A DNA stretch of 64,000 nucleotides. Source: Nageia nagi (taxonomy: Eukaryota; Pinophyta). Shown here in pieces: positions 11,784 to 23,044 of this stretch. Under the pieces are notes generated by a model. That model did not search any database and was not told the origin of the DNA. It saw nothing but the letters and a program-made list of their open reading frames with translations. The stretch lies in contig JBITNC010000002.1 in the NCBI GenBank assembly GCA_050084985.1, forward strand, positions 9,052,001 to 9,116,000. The letters are read 5' to 3'. Each line of letters starts with the position of its first letter. Within the stretch, counting starts at the first letter, position 1. The translations under genes and the position numbers were made by a program.

Positions 11784-12217
11784 GTACAACGAGTTTCTCA
11801 CGCAGAGCAAACTCACCACGGAGGTATAGAATGTACAACAAGTTCGTCATGCAGAGCGAACTTACCATGGAGGTATATTAATTATATGCTCAAATATTGT
11901 ACAACAAGTTTCTCACGCAGAGCAAACTCACCACGGAGGTATAGAGCATGAAAATTGTACAACGAGTTTCTCACGCAGAGCAAACTCACCACGGAGGTAT
12001 AGAATGTACAACGAGTTTCTCACGCAGAGCAAACTCACCACGGAGGTATATTAATTATATGCTCAAAAATTGTACAACAAGTTTGTCACGCAGAGCAAAC
12101 TCACCACGGAGGTATAAAATGTACAACAAGTTTGTCACGCAGAGCAAACTTACCACGGAGGTATAAAAATGTACAACAAGTTTGTCACGCAGAGCAAACT
12201 TACCACGGAGGTATATC
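11784..12217. repeat. Eight-unit tandem repeat in Copia A (49/66-bp spacing)
   Basis: Units begin (GTACAAC) at 11784, 11833, 11899, 11957, 12006, 12072, 12121 and 12171. Each carries GTACAAC(A/G)AGTTT(C/G)TCACG, then CAGAGCAAACT(C/T)ACCACGG and AGGTATA. Spacing is 49, 66, 58, 49, 66, 49 and 50 bp, so a two-unit higher-order period of about 115 bp is visible in the first part. The array lies between the end of pol and the 3' LTR. Copia B keeps only a degenerate single unit at about 39635-39675, so the array expanded in the Copia A lineage. Confidence 0.88.
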
Positions 12218-12286
12218 ATAATCAACACATGCTATACAACAACAAAAGAGCCTCTTAGAGGTGAAGTTGTCATCATTAACAAAGGT

Positions 12287-15200
12287 TCAAACTTCACTCC
12301 CCCTTGAGGGCAACTTCACCAACCCGAGAGAATCCCTAAGCTTGCTGAATTGAGCTTCAGGAAGGGGCTTGGTGAATAGATTAGCAGAGTTTTCAGTAGA
12401 TGGATAATACTCCAAGTGTATGATGTCATCTAGAACCTTCTCCCTGATAAAATGGGCTTGGATTTCCACATGTTTGGTTCACTGATGGAACACAGGATTC
12501 TTAGCCAAAGAGATAGTCGATTGATTATCTGAAGAAATAAGAGATGGGCCATTTTGCTTATACCCAATTTCGTTCAGAAGATGCCTCAGCCAAATAGCTT
12601 CTTGGGCGGCAACAGACATGGCTCGATATTCAGCTTCGGTGGTAGAAAGAGTCACAGTTGGTTGCTTCTTGGAAGCCCAAGAGATAGCACCTGAACCAAT
12701 GCTGAACACATATGCAGAGGTTGATTTTCTGTCATCTCTATCTCCCCCATAATCAGAATCTGAGAACCCTGAGAGAACAATTGAGGGCACTTTGGAATAC
12801 TTAAGAGCAAGATCCTTTGTCCCTGCCACATACCTCAAGATTTGCTTCACAGCATTGAGGTGTTCAACATATGGTTTTTGCATGAATCGTGCCATCAGAT
12901 TCACTGCAAAGGCAATATCAGGACGAGAGATAGTCAGATACAGAAGACTACCGATCAATTGCCTATAAGCTGTAGCATCGACCAACTGAGAATCTGAGCT
13001 CAGTGATACAACGATTCCAGGAGAAATAGGTATTGCAACATATCTACACTCCTCCATTCCAAACTTTTGCAAGATGTCTGATATATACTTAGATTGACTA
13101 AGATAAGTACAATCTTTGTGTTGGTATACTTGCATTCCAAGATAGTAATGCAATAGACCTAAATCAGTCATTTCAAATGTTGCCTTCAGTTTGGATATGC
13201 ACTCTTGGATGATTTCAATATTGTTGCCTGTTATGAGAAGATCATCCACATAAAGGAGAATTAAGACCACGTCTTTTCCTTGATTGAGTACATAGAGATC
13301 TGAGTCGGAGAAGCACTTGGAAAAACCAATATCTGCAAAGAATCCTGAAATTTTCTTGTACCATGCTCTAGGTGCTTGTTTAAGTCCATACAAAGACTTC
13401 TTTAGCTTGCACACAAGAGACTCTTTTCCTTCTGGAATAAATCCTTCTGGTTGATTCATGTAGATTTCAACATCCAAGTCACCATTGAGAAATGCACTCT
13501 TGACATCAAGTTGGAAAACTTTCCATCCCTAAGCTGCAGAAAGAGCAAGGATTATCCTAACAGTAGGCATTTTGGCCATAGGAGCAAAGGTTTCCTCATA
13601 ATCAATACCATATTTCTGAGCGAACCCTTTGGCCACTAACCTTGCTTTGTATTTTTCAACTTCTCCATCAGAATTGTACTTGACCTTGTAAATCCATTTA
13701 TTTCCAATCACATTTTTCTGATTGGGATAAGGAACCAAATCCCAAGTTTCATTTTCCATGAGTGCCTCGTACTCAACTTTCATAGCTTCCATCCAACACT
13801 CTTGCTTGGAAGCTTCTTTGAATGTTGATGGCTCATTCATATTATCAATTTTGGCAAATAAGGATTTATTCAAGGTCATACTTCTTGTAATTCTCTGAGC
13901 TGGAGAATTTTGTTCTTGTGGTGACTTTCCTACATGATCATCCAACCAGTTAGGTGCAGGCATAGAACCTTCTGAATCAGACACCTCAGCATGAGAAGTC
14001 GTATCCTCAGGAAGTTCATTGAACTTGACATCCCTAGAAATAAAGACTGTTTTATGGGATGAGGAGTAGAGCCTGTAACCTCTATGCTGATTATCATACC
14101 CCACAAAGATGCATTTTTTCTGATCTTTTGTCTAGCTTCTTTCTTTTCTCTGAGGTAATGTAGGCAAATGCATCACATCCAAAGACCCTGAAGTGTGAGA
14201 TGTTAGGTTTCTTTCCTGTCCATGCTTCATATGGAGTTTTTCCTTCAACTGCTTTAGTAGGACACCTATTTAGGGTGTGAATAGCAGTGTGAACAGCTTC
14301 TCCCCATAAGAAATTAGGAAGGTTACCCAACATGCATCTTACCATTTCCATAATGGTGCGATTCTTTCTTTCAGCAACTCCATTTTGCTGAGGGGTGTAA
14401 GGGATTATGAATTATCGCTTGATCCCATGTTTAACATAATAATCGTTAAACTCATTGCTATTATATTCACCCCCATTGTCAGATCTCAACATTTTGATCT
14501 TAAAATCAGTTTGATTTTCAACATGTGCCTTGAAGTCTTTAAATCGATCAAAAGTTTGATCCTTGTGCTCAAGTAGATAACCAAATGTCATCCTACTGAA
14601 GTCATCAATGAAGGTCAGAACATAAGAAGCTCCCCCTAGAGACTTAGTCTGAAATGGACCCATCAAATCTGAATGCACAAGCTGAAGAGGACGAGTAGCC
14701 CTGGTTGCCTTATCCTTTTCAAACTTTTGCCTATTCATCTTTCCAAGAATGAACCTTTCACAAAGACCAATTGTGGGTGAAATATTAGGTAAACCTTCCA
14801 TAAGTTCTTGATTTTTCATATCTTGAATACTCTTGTGGTTAAGGTGCCCTAATCGTTGATGCCAAAGATTACCTTTTGAACACACATTTGTAGCAAGACA
14901 AATCTTTGAAGGTACTTGATCCACAATATAAAGGTCATTCTTTACTGATCCTTTCATCAAAGTGGCAAGTCCTTTCTTAACACACCAGGAGTGTGAGGTA
15001 AACTCAAATGAGCATCTTGTTCTTGTAATCTGAATTACTGAGATAAGATTCATCCTTAGCTTAGGCACATAAAAGACATTATCAAGTGCCTTTCCATGAA
15101 TCTTCACATTCCCTATTCCTTGAACATCAAGGACTGTATTATCACCTATCACAACTGTATCCTTGTTGTACTTATGAAAATTTTCAAACTTATCCTTTTC

Positions 15201-16147
15201 ATAACACATGTGATTAGTGCATCCTGAATCAATAATCCAATCATTTGAAATAGTTTGAGTCATTGAGTAGTAGGCAACAGAAGCAGCATGCTTGTTCTTC
15301 TTTTTATTATTGAAATTTCTCACATTTGCATTTCCCTTTCCTTTTTGAGCAAATTTCTTTTTGTGACAATCATACTCTTTGTGCCCAAAGATGCCACAGA
15401 AGTTACAATTCCCATCAAACTTTTTCTGCAATGTTGGTTTGCTTGATCTAGCTTTGTCATTCCTTTGCTTGAAGTTGCTGTGCTTCCTGATGGTAGATGA
15501 GGATTTGTTGTCTTTGAATTTATAATGTTTGAACGTCTTCTTGAAAGGAGTTTTGGTTGCTCCTAGAGCAATGCTATTATCCTTTGGAGAAATGTTCAAC
15601 ATTTTCTTGTTCAAAGTTTCCTCATGCTTCAGAAGGAGTCTAGAAAGATTATCAAGGGAGATAACATCTTCTTCATCATCGAGCCTAGTCTCCATAACAT
15701 CTTCTTCATCATCTTCTTCATTTTGTTCAAGTAGATTGAGGCACTTTCATCTTCTCCTTGACGATACTGCAACAACTTTTGTAGAATGGTGAACCTTCTT
15801 GAAAATTTGGACCCAAGGTAAATTTTCTTTAGTCTGTCCCAAGCTTCTTTTGTTGATGTTGAGGAAGAAATCATGAGAAGGATGTCATCTGAAACTGCAC
15901 GATAGATCATTGAGGTTGCTAACTCATTCTTTGAGTTGTAAATTTCAAGGGCCTTCTCATCTATAGGAGCAACTAGATCTTCATTTACTGTCTGCCACAG
16001 CTTCCTTGCCTGTAACTCAGCTCTCATACGAGGTTCCCATATGCCGTAGTTGGAACCGTCGAGTATGTGCTTGGGTATGAAGGTCTCAAATATTATCTGT
16101 ACAAAAAATAAATATGCAATAAGAATGCAAATTTTACAAGTTTCCAT
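12287..16147 (-). pseudogene. Copia A gag-pol polyprotein, disrupted
   Basis: Minus strand, in order. Gag N-terminal domain (16147-15629) with HILDGSNYGIW. Then a loss of gag sequence at a GAA/GAT-rich direct repeat near 15660-15720, and a frame change. Gag zinc knuckle CNFC-GIFGHKEYDC near 15400. Protease DSG in WIIDSGCTNHM. Integrase with WHQRLGH-type zinc region and a catalytic core; the last zinc-ligand Cys appears changed (CERF where Copia B has CENC). A stop follows GIKR near 14417. Then reverse transcriptase with YVDD near 13235 and RNase H (DSDYGG, TEAEYRAM, SSDNQS). Other breaks: a frame change near 14100, a TAG before GW at about 13528, and a TGA after FHQ near 12480. The domain order PR-INT-RT-RH is copia-type. 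It cannot encode a full polyprotein without suppression and frameshifting. Confidence 0.9.
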
Positions 16148-16209
16148 CTATACAAATCAAACATAAGTAAACATGTCCCACATGTGCAAACTTATAACCA
16201 CGATCCGTA

Positions 16210-16650
16210 GATGAATAATGTTGGGGTTGTTTTCTTATGTAGAATTAGGCCTTCACCTAGATGCCCGCAAGGTGGAGCCCAGGTACTACCAGTCCTCAAC
16301 CAGTTCACCTTGGTCAGTGATATACTCTCACAAGGAGAAGTACCTACTATTTTCCAAGGATCCGACGTATCTTGGACTGGCCATTTTAATTATCTTGATT
16401 AAGGTTTTTAGTTTTCCTCCTAGGTTATCAGGATAATCCCTGAATGGACGTGCGAACATGTGGTATCACTACACACATGCCTATCCACCTAATAGAGTTA
16501 TGTCCAATCCAACAGAGGTCTTAGGGGCAATTAAGATGGACTTACCACCACTCGGTTCTTCGGACTAAAAGGGCTCCAGTCTGCCCTGTCCTCACCTTGT
16601 GGCTCCCCAAACAAGTCATGTTGTGGAAGAATACGTGCGGATGTGTTCAT
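16210..16650 (-). other. Conserved non-coding block in the Copia A leader
   Basis: Just upstream of gag, this block is clearly shared with Copia B at about 43825-44260. Shared words include CTTTCACCT/GGATG and CCGCAAGGTGGAGCC. The two elements' coding parts are well diverged, so conservation outside the open frame suggests a functional leader (packaging, translation or splicing), but the role is unknown. Confidence 0.6.
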
Positions 16651-16959
16651 TTTAGGGGTTACTTTTCAATATTTGTGTTTTTGCAAGTATAAGCAAATTG
16701 TGCAAAAATATAAGGTAAAGTAAAATTGCATCATCCACATGAGCTTTGAAAAACCTAAAAAAGTCCAATGGGTTTTGTACTAACCCCTAAAGGACTTTTA
16801 CATTTTGTATATTTTGCTCAATATATTCAAGTACTTAATGAATTAAAAAAGAACTAAGTCCTACTTAGCATTTAATTCATAACATGCATTGTTCCATGAC
16901 TTAAAAAAAAATTTAAGTAATCATGCATTAAAAATTTAAGTCCTAAGCATGTTTTATTC

Positions 16960-17130
16960 TTCAAACAAGATAAAAATACTTGCATCATAAGTCTAGCATG
17001 CAATATCTAGATAAGGTTTATAAGAGACATGCATCACATTTTTAAGATAAAGAGACATGCATCACAAGTCTAGCATGCAATATCTAGATAAGGTTTATGC
17101 ATCACAAGTCTAGCATCTAGATAAAATTTA
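16960..17130. repeat. Short direct repeats in the Copia A leader
   Basis: The string CATCACAAGTCTAGCATGCA and the following AATATCTAGATAAGGTTTAT recur two to three times between about 16980 and 17125, in complete or trimmed form. They are internal slippage-type duplications. Confidence 0.65.
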
Positions 17131-17755
17131 AGTAAAAATTATACCAATTCCCTCCTTTTCACTTAAAGTGTTATCCCTTGAAAAAGTGTATGCTAAGACT
17201 TGTCTTATAAGTATGCATGTTAAGTAAAAAATTTCCCTTATTTACTTAAAAAATAGCATGCTTAGGCTAAAGTACTATGCTTAAAAAAATGCTAAGAGGT
17301 TAGCATTAAAAATTGCATGTGCACTTTTAGTAATTTAATCATGCAATTAGAAATATTCTAAGTACTCCTAAGTGCATTTAATGGGAGCAATTTGACTTGT
17401 AAGCAAGTAAGTAAAAAAAATTAAATGCCTAAGAGGTATATGTGTGCAAGTTGTAATAGGAGACCCATACCCCTACTTCATGCACTTTAATGTTTCTCCC
17501 ACCTTAAGCACTAAAAAATAAAAAATACTCCTAATTCAAAAAATAATTAAATGCTTTTTAGTTGTAAAAATATGACCCCCCCTTTTTCTTCCACCAAGAA
17601 AAGCATACGTTGCTTTTGGAAGAGCAAAAATGCAAGTAGTCCACTTAATGCATTTAAGTGCATTAAAGTGACTAAGAAGTCTTGCAAGAAGTTGGCAGCC
17701 ATCAACCTTGACCATGGGAAGGAGGAAGACCTTTATGGAGGCACTATAGGATAGC

Positions 17756-18960
17756 CTATGGAGGTGATGGTGACCATGCTTGGAAGAGTAGATGGTTTAT
17801 CAATTTTTGTTCCTTTTGTAGCCATTTTTTTTTCAAGCGAGTATGAGGAGGAGACTCTACTTTTGACCGCTTCTTGTTATTGTTAATCTCACATATAGTT
17901 TCCAGCATAAACTCCATCCTTTTGCCGATGAGGGAGGAGGCACAGCTGACGCGCACGCTGTTGTGAAGGATTCGAGTGGGGGTTATCTGCCGATGAGGGA
18001 GGAGGCGTAGCTCGTGCGCGAGGAGGATGGGAGACACAGTTTTTGTTTGAGCCAAACATGAAGCCTGTTCCAAATCTCCCAGTTTTGCACATGCTTTGAT
18101 GACGATGGAAAAGGAGAAATGATCTGGTTGGACTACTGCTGGTGTTTGTTGCATTTGGCGAAACAGTGTCATTGCCTATCGCAGTCAGTTGGCGAAGGAG
18201 GAGGTCGTGTGAAACATGTTGAAGGAATGGCGGCAAAGGTTACAAAGTTTGGCTTTACGTGTGATAATTGCATATGTTTAAAAGTCTCTCTATCCTTTTC
18301 AGGAAATCCATTTTGTGCATATCCTGCGATCATTGCATTCCATGAAACTGTGTCTGCAGTCAAACAACTCGCGTGACTGCTCTACACTTCCACATTTTGC
18401 ATGCATGTCTACCATGGCATTCACAACTACAACACATGATCGAATTCTGGTTTTAAAGAGTTTTCCTACACGCAACGACATTCTTGGGGGATCGAACATC
18501 CAACTAAGGGCTTGACATACTATATATATACACACGATTTGGCTGAAATGCCAAAGAAATTTCCTACGTGAATTCGAAGAAAAATCTACGAAGCAGTGTC
18601 TAATTGTACCATTTTGGGCATATCCTATGATCAATGAACGAGATTGTAGCTTAAGGAGGAAACAATGCGCAGGTCCTGCCATTTTGTGCATAATGGATGA
18701 GGCAGTTTGTCAGACAATGGTCACGGGTAGCTATTTTGTACATCTCCTGCGATCATTGCAGTCCGTGAAGCGTAGTCTGCATCTGTTCATGGATGCATGC
18801 GAGCAGGCCACGGAGAGGAAGCATGAGCGGGAGCAGTCCATGGGAGGAGGTCGCTGGTTGGACTACTGTCGCTGTTTGTATTTAAACAGTGTCAATGCCT
18901 ATCGAGGAAAGCCATGTTTTTGGTAACCTAAGATCCACGAGAAGGCTCACGTCATTTTGT
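17756..18960 (-). pseudogene. Captured PPR-gene fragments inside Copia A
   Basis: Minus-strand translations show plant PLS-type pentatricopeptide repeats. At 18515-18390: VVNAMVDMHAKCGSVEQSRE. After a frame change, at 18363-18213: VSWNAMIAGYAQNG and KPNFVTFAAIPS. At 18172-18050: QPDHFSFSIVIKACAKLGDL. Upstream, between about 18600 and 18960, at least three more decayed copies of the DNA encoding NAMIAGYAQNG appear. The pieces are frameshifted and partly reordered, in the same sense as the element, between primer site and gag. PPR proteins bind organellar RNA; here only fragments remain. This looks like host-gene transduplication by a retroelement. The donor gene is not in the window. Confidence 0.8.
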
Positions 18961-19495
18961 CAAACAGTTCCCAGACCCTTTCAATGTATTCAATTTGTGC
19001 ATATCCCTTTTTTTTTAATTTATGCACAAATTTAAAAATCCTCCTTATAAAAAATACTATGTAAGTATTTCAAAAACTTGTAAATAAAGTAAAGTCCTCC
19101 TTTATTCTTTTGAGTAGAAAAAAAAATTTGTAATATTTCTCAAATGTTGTATACTAACCCTTTTAAAAAAAAAAAAAAAATGTAGCAATTTAAGCAATTT
19201 GTAAAAATTGCAAGTAAAAAAAAAGGTTAGTATAAGCAATAACAACAAACAAGGAACATCATATTACAATTTTGTTAGCCATGTATTGCCCAAACAAAAA
19301 AAATGAGCTCAACACATAGCAAATAATGTTAGTATCATTAGTGCATAAGCCAAAAATTAAAAAAATGAAGGAGATTATATGAAGGAGGTTATACCTTCTC
19401 TTGAATTTACCTCACCAAGAAGATTAGGATTAAGATCTCCAAATTTGAGAAGGATGAAGAACCTCCAAGATGTAAAAGAAGAGCTTCCACACCAA

Positions 19496-19507
19496 GCTCT
19501 GATACCA
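19496..19507 (-). other. Copia A primer-binding site (initiator-Met tRNA)
   Basis: GCTCTGATACCA on the + strand is the exact complement of TGGTATCAGAGC, the standard plant copia primer site. It lies two bases inside the 5' LTR. Confidence 0.93.
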
Positions 19508-19509
19508 AT

Positions 19510-20013
19510 TGTGAGAATTAGCACTACTCTAATTCCCAAAGGTCCAAGACTATGGAAAGCTCAATCACATTCAACATGCAACATCTACAAGCTACTAACA
19601 CATTCACACAATATGACACCAATATAATGTGGTTCCTCCCTCCTTGGGAGTACATCCATAACTAGTTCTCTATTCTCAATCTATGCCTCTCTTACAACTA
19701 TACTCTTGCTCTCTCCTACACAACCAAGTAGAGTAATCTTACTCCAAAACTTAGATGTGTTTACAAGAGGAGAGGCCCTCTATTTATAGCTTGAGAGCAC
19801 CTCCCTAACCTCCCTTTAACCCAAGGGTTAGGTTAGGGTTACAATAAATGTGTGACCTAACTTTAACCTACCAACTAACCCCATGGTTAGGTCAAAGTCC
19901 ACACATAATAAAGAATTCAATTAATCCCTTAAGGTATCTACATATCCTTTAAGTGATTAATTGAACTTACAAGGAGTTTAGATATTCACAATATTTCATT
20001 ACAAATTCTAACA
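19510..20013 (-). repeat. Copia A 5' LTR
   Basis: The 504-bp right LTR, carrying the start of the element's transcription unit on the minus strand. It ends TAACA at 20013, followed by the GAAGT target duplication at 20014-20018. Confidence 0.93.
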
Positions 20014-20074
20014 GAAGTTAGATACTATTTGATTCTTAATGGATTGCACTTACTTATTCATCAACAATCATAGG

Positions 20075-21663
20075 TTGCACTACTACATTTTAGCGATTTT
20101 GAGTCATACTATGTGTCATAAAATTGTATTTTTGAAGGATTTGAACTAGATCTAAACAAATCCTCTAGGACCTTAGACTAGGAAACTCATGTGTACACAA
20201 GATAACACAATCACTCAAGATAACACATCAATATAATGTGGTTCCTCCCTCCTTGGGAGTACATCCACAACTAGTTCTCTTATTCTCAAATCTATATCTC
20301 TCTTACAACTATTCTCTAGCTCTCTCCTACACAACCAAGTAGAGTAATCTTACTCAAAACTTAGATATGTTTACATGAGGAGAGGCCCTCTATTTATAGG
20401 TTGAGAGCACCTCCCTAACCTTCCTTTAACCCAAGGGTAAGGTTAGGGTTACATTAAATGTACCACCAAACTTCAACCTACCAACTAACTCCTTTGGTAA
20501 AGTCAAAGTCTATACATTAAAGAATTCTATTAATCACTTAAGGTATCTACATACCCTTAAGTGATTAATTGAATTTACAAGGAGTCTAGATATTCACAAT
20601 ATTTCATTACAAATTCTAACAATTTTGATGTCATGACTCAAGATGCATCATTATTTGGCATCTCTACATTAATCTATATAAAATCAATTTTTTGATGCAT
20701 TAGTTGACTCATTGGTTCACGTATTTTAGTGCATCAAACAATCAATCAAGTGATACATGGAATAAAAAAAGGTACGGATCATGCACATTGATCATGGCAT
20801 GATTCGCTATCAACCGTTGATGCATTCCCTTGATCGACGATGGATTTTTAGTGGCACGTATAATACCTTTGATGAGCAAATAAAGGAGCTTTCTCTTTAT
20901 AAAGGCATTTCTAGGTTTGCATTTTTAGTGATATAGGTCTAAAAGAGTTGAAGACATACTGAAGAACATAGATAGTAGTGTGTATCTGTATTTTGTAGTA
21001 AGTAAAATGTGCATTGCATGCTTTAGCCACCCATGAAGCTTGGTAGAGGCCCTCAAAGTTTGGTGGATACCCATGATGTTTTTGACTGTATGTTCAAATG
21101 ATACATCTTCTCATGGAATATGATAATTTCAAGTTACCAAAGACATGGTTTTCCTCAAAAGGCATTGAAATTGTTTCACCAAATACAATAAACACCAATA
21201 GTAATCCAACCAAATGAATTCACCTTTCCCAGCATCCTTAAAGCATGCACCAAATTGAGAGATTTGCAAATGAGTTTATAAATATATCAAAGACTCTTTA
21301 AAATGAAATTTTTATCGAATGTTATAGTTGTGAGTACCCTGTTAGATATATATGCAAAATACAAAAGAGTAGAGAAGATAGACAAATTATTTGACAAGAT
21401 GCATGATTGAAACCTTCATTCCCGTATTTTTGATGCTATAAATGATGCTTTATACATCATGTATAGTGTCAATTATTTGACGCTCAGAATTTGATATATG
21501 ATGTAAGAAATGACTCTATAGTTGATGCTACAAATGATGCTTTGTTTGATAGTACCCTTAGGGTCAATTAATGTGTCATGATTTTTGTGATTTTTTTTTT
21601 AAAATAAAATACTATGGATTGATGCTTTGTGTGATGCAAAATTGCTTAACTGTAGTAGTGTTG
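20075..21663. mobile_element. Non-autonomous CACTA (EnSpm-type) transposon with TTG target duplication
   Basis: The element runs from CACTACTACA at 20078 to TGTAGTAGTG at 21660. The inverted termini match over about 24 bp with three mismatches. Both ends are flanked by TTG, the 3-bp duplication expected of CACTA transposase. Without the solo LTR inside, the body is about 1.1 kb and has no transposase. Subterminal GATGC/GCATC motifs are frequent at both ends (for example near 20640-20710, 20818 and 21400-21640), as in CACTA elements where they bind the transposase accessory protein. Confidence 0.85.
20133..20621 (-). mobile_element. Solo LTR of the Copia A family, with ATTTT target duplication
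   Basis: 489 bp that align along most of their length to the Copia A LTR (shared GGTTCCTCCCTCCTTGGGAG and CTCTATTTATAG), but with many substitutions. ATTTT at 20128-20132 is repeated at 20622-20626. No internal domain remains, so the element was reduced by LTR-LTR recombination. It sits inside the CACTA element and is therefore younger than it. Orientation is inferred from the Copia A LTR. Confidence 0.88.
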
Positions 21664-21699
21664 GCAAACCTTTAAATTCTATCATCGTGTTAAAGCTTG

Positions 21700-21740
21700 A
21701 ACTTAATGACTCGCTTATTTCCAACATCTGGTAGCAGAAC
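21700..21740 (+). other. Old copia LTR end and primer-site relic
   Basis: TATTTCCAACA ends at 21726 and is followed two bases later by TGGTAGCAGAAC (21729-21740), a two-mismatch version of TGGTATCAGAGC. The LTR-end/primer-site arrangement suggests a decayed plus-strand copia. No domain is seen downstream. Confidence 0.4.
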
Positions 21741-22850
21741 AAGTTGCTCGCCAACATGTCCAATTTAATGACATATACATTTCTAACAAAAGGATGGAGG
21801 ATAATGGCATGAGAATTATGAGGTTGGTAGGATTTTTTTAGATTTATATATTTGGAGTGGACATGTAGAATGGTGATGTGGCTTTTGATTTTTTTTTTTT
21901 AAATGCTTAACCTTTTATGGCTACCATTTGGGGTTAAATGCAAGCATGTGAATAATATGAGTTGAGATGAGTAATTTTAATGTTAGGCTAGGGTGATAAG
22001 TTAAGGTAATGGATAAATTAGGGGCATATATTTTCAACGTTTATAATAGTTTATCAATTATTTGTACTTGCATTACATTTAATAAATTCTTATGAACTTA
22101 TAATATTCAAGAGCTCGTATCATGGTACAAATGAAGTGAATATCGACTAAGCTTAAAATTTAACAATCAAATACCTATCATTATTATTTTTTATTACCAA
22201 ATAACAAGCTCTTATAACATTAAAGTAAGAATATATATAGAGTTTGAAATTCAATGTTCTAATAACCATCATTTTTTTATGTCAAATAATATGTTGAATA
22301 ATTTCTTGCTTTTTAACCAACACATGCATTATTATATACATTGAAAATTTTAATATTTTAAAATTATTTTTCAACAATTTTATTATATATATATAATTTA
22401 GCAACTACGAAAGAATATAAATAAAATGTTATTTTAAATTATAATTATAATAATTTAAATTATTATATATTGTATTTAATGATGTTCCGTAACAATATAA
22501 AATATTAATTTTAAAATAAAAACTACTTTTTAAAATATCATATAAAAATAAAAATTATTTTTTAAAATATCACAAGAAATTTGTTTCAAGGTAAACATTA
22601 AATTTCAATCTTATACCAATCACCATTCTTTACCAAAAGATATAACGATGAAGAGAAATAGTAAGAGCATACTTATAAACCAAAATTACATAAAATACAA
22701 TTTAAATTCAATAATTCAATCTGAACAATATAATTATTATAAAATTTTAGATAACAAAATGACAAAATTCAAACACAATAATATTAAGTAAATATATCTA
22801 CCTAATCCTTATTTTATTTATTCATACGTATATATATTCAATCAAAACCC
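21741..22850. other. Very AT-rich DNA, no gene seen
   Basis: Long runs of A/T, especially 22200-22800, with no open frame of note. This could include a matrix-attachment-like segment, but nothing specific supports that. Confidence 0.4.
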
Positions 22851-22879
22851 CGTTCAAAACCCTCACTCCAAAATTTTAA

Positions 22880-23040
22880 GTGTGTGGAGTTTTAGCAAGC
22901 ATACAGATCATGTCTATGAATTCTTATCTACTCTGGAATTCGTCCCTGTAAGATTTGTCTAATGCGATTTTAGCTAACCCTGAATTCAGCATGGTGATTG
23001 TGGCCTGCTTTAGAAGGCGCTCTTAGCACTACTCTTACAG
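22880..23040 (+). other. Possible 5' leader exon of the TAF1B gene
   Basis: A less AT-rich segment ends at a good donor (CTTACAG|GTAAGAAAT, near 23040/23041) on the strand and side expected for the downstream TAF1B gene. It has no long open frame. It could be a first non-coding exon for TAF1B, or belong to an unrelated transcript. The link is inference. Confidence 0.25.
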
Positions 23041-23044
23041 GTAA

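Larger units (their letters stand above)
10795..20013 (-). mobile_element. Copia A: complete young Ty1/copia LTR retrotransposon, coding-defective
   Basis: The element is 9,219 bp long and lies on the minus strand. It has 504-bp LTRs at both ends, a 5-bp target duplication, a tRNA-Met primer site next to the right (5') LTR and a polypurine tract next to the left (3') LTR. The interior holds, in transcription order, a long leader with captured PPR fragments (about 17.75-18.96 kb), a conserved non-coding block (16.2-16.65 kb), a gag-pol gene with frameshifts and stops (16147-12287), and an eight-unit tandem repeat (11784-12217). The two LTRs differ, by eye, at a single base (CCACAACTAG versus CCATAACTAG), so insertion was recent. 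Because its own proteins are broken, mobilisation was probably in trans. Confidence 0.93.

Noticed and set aside
15529-15792. A plus-strand Ser-rich open frame inside Copia A gag
   Set aside because: It is the antisense of the GAA/GAT-rich slippage region in gag, not a gene.
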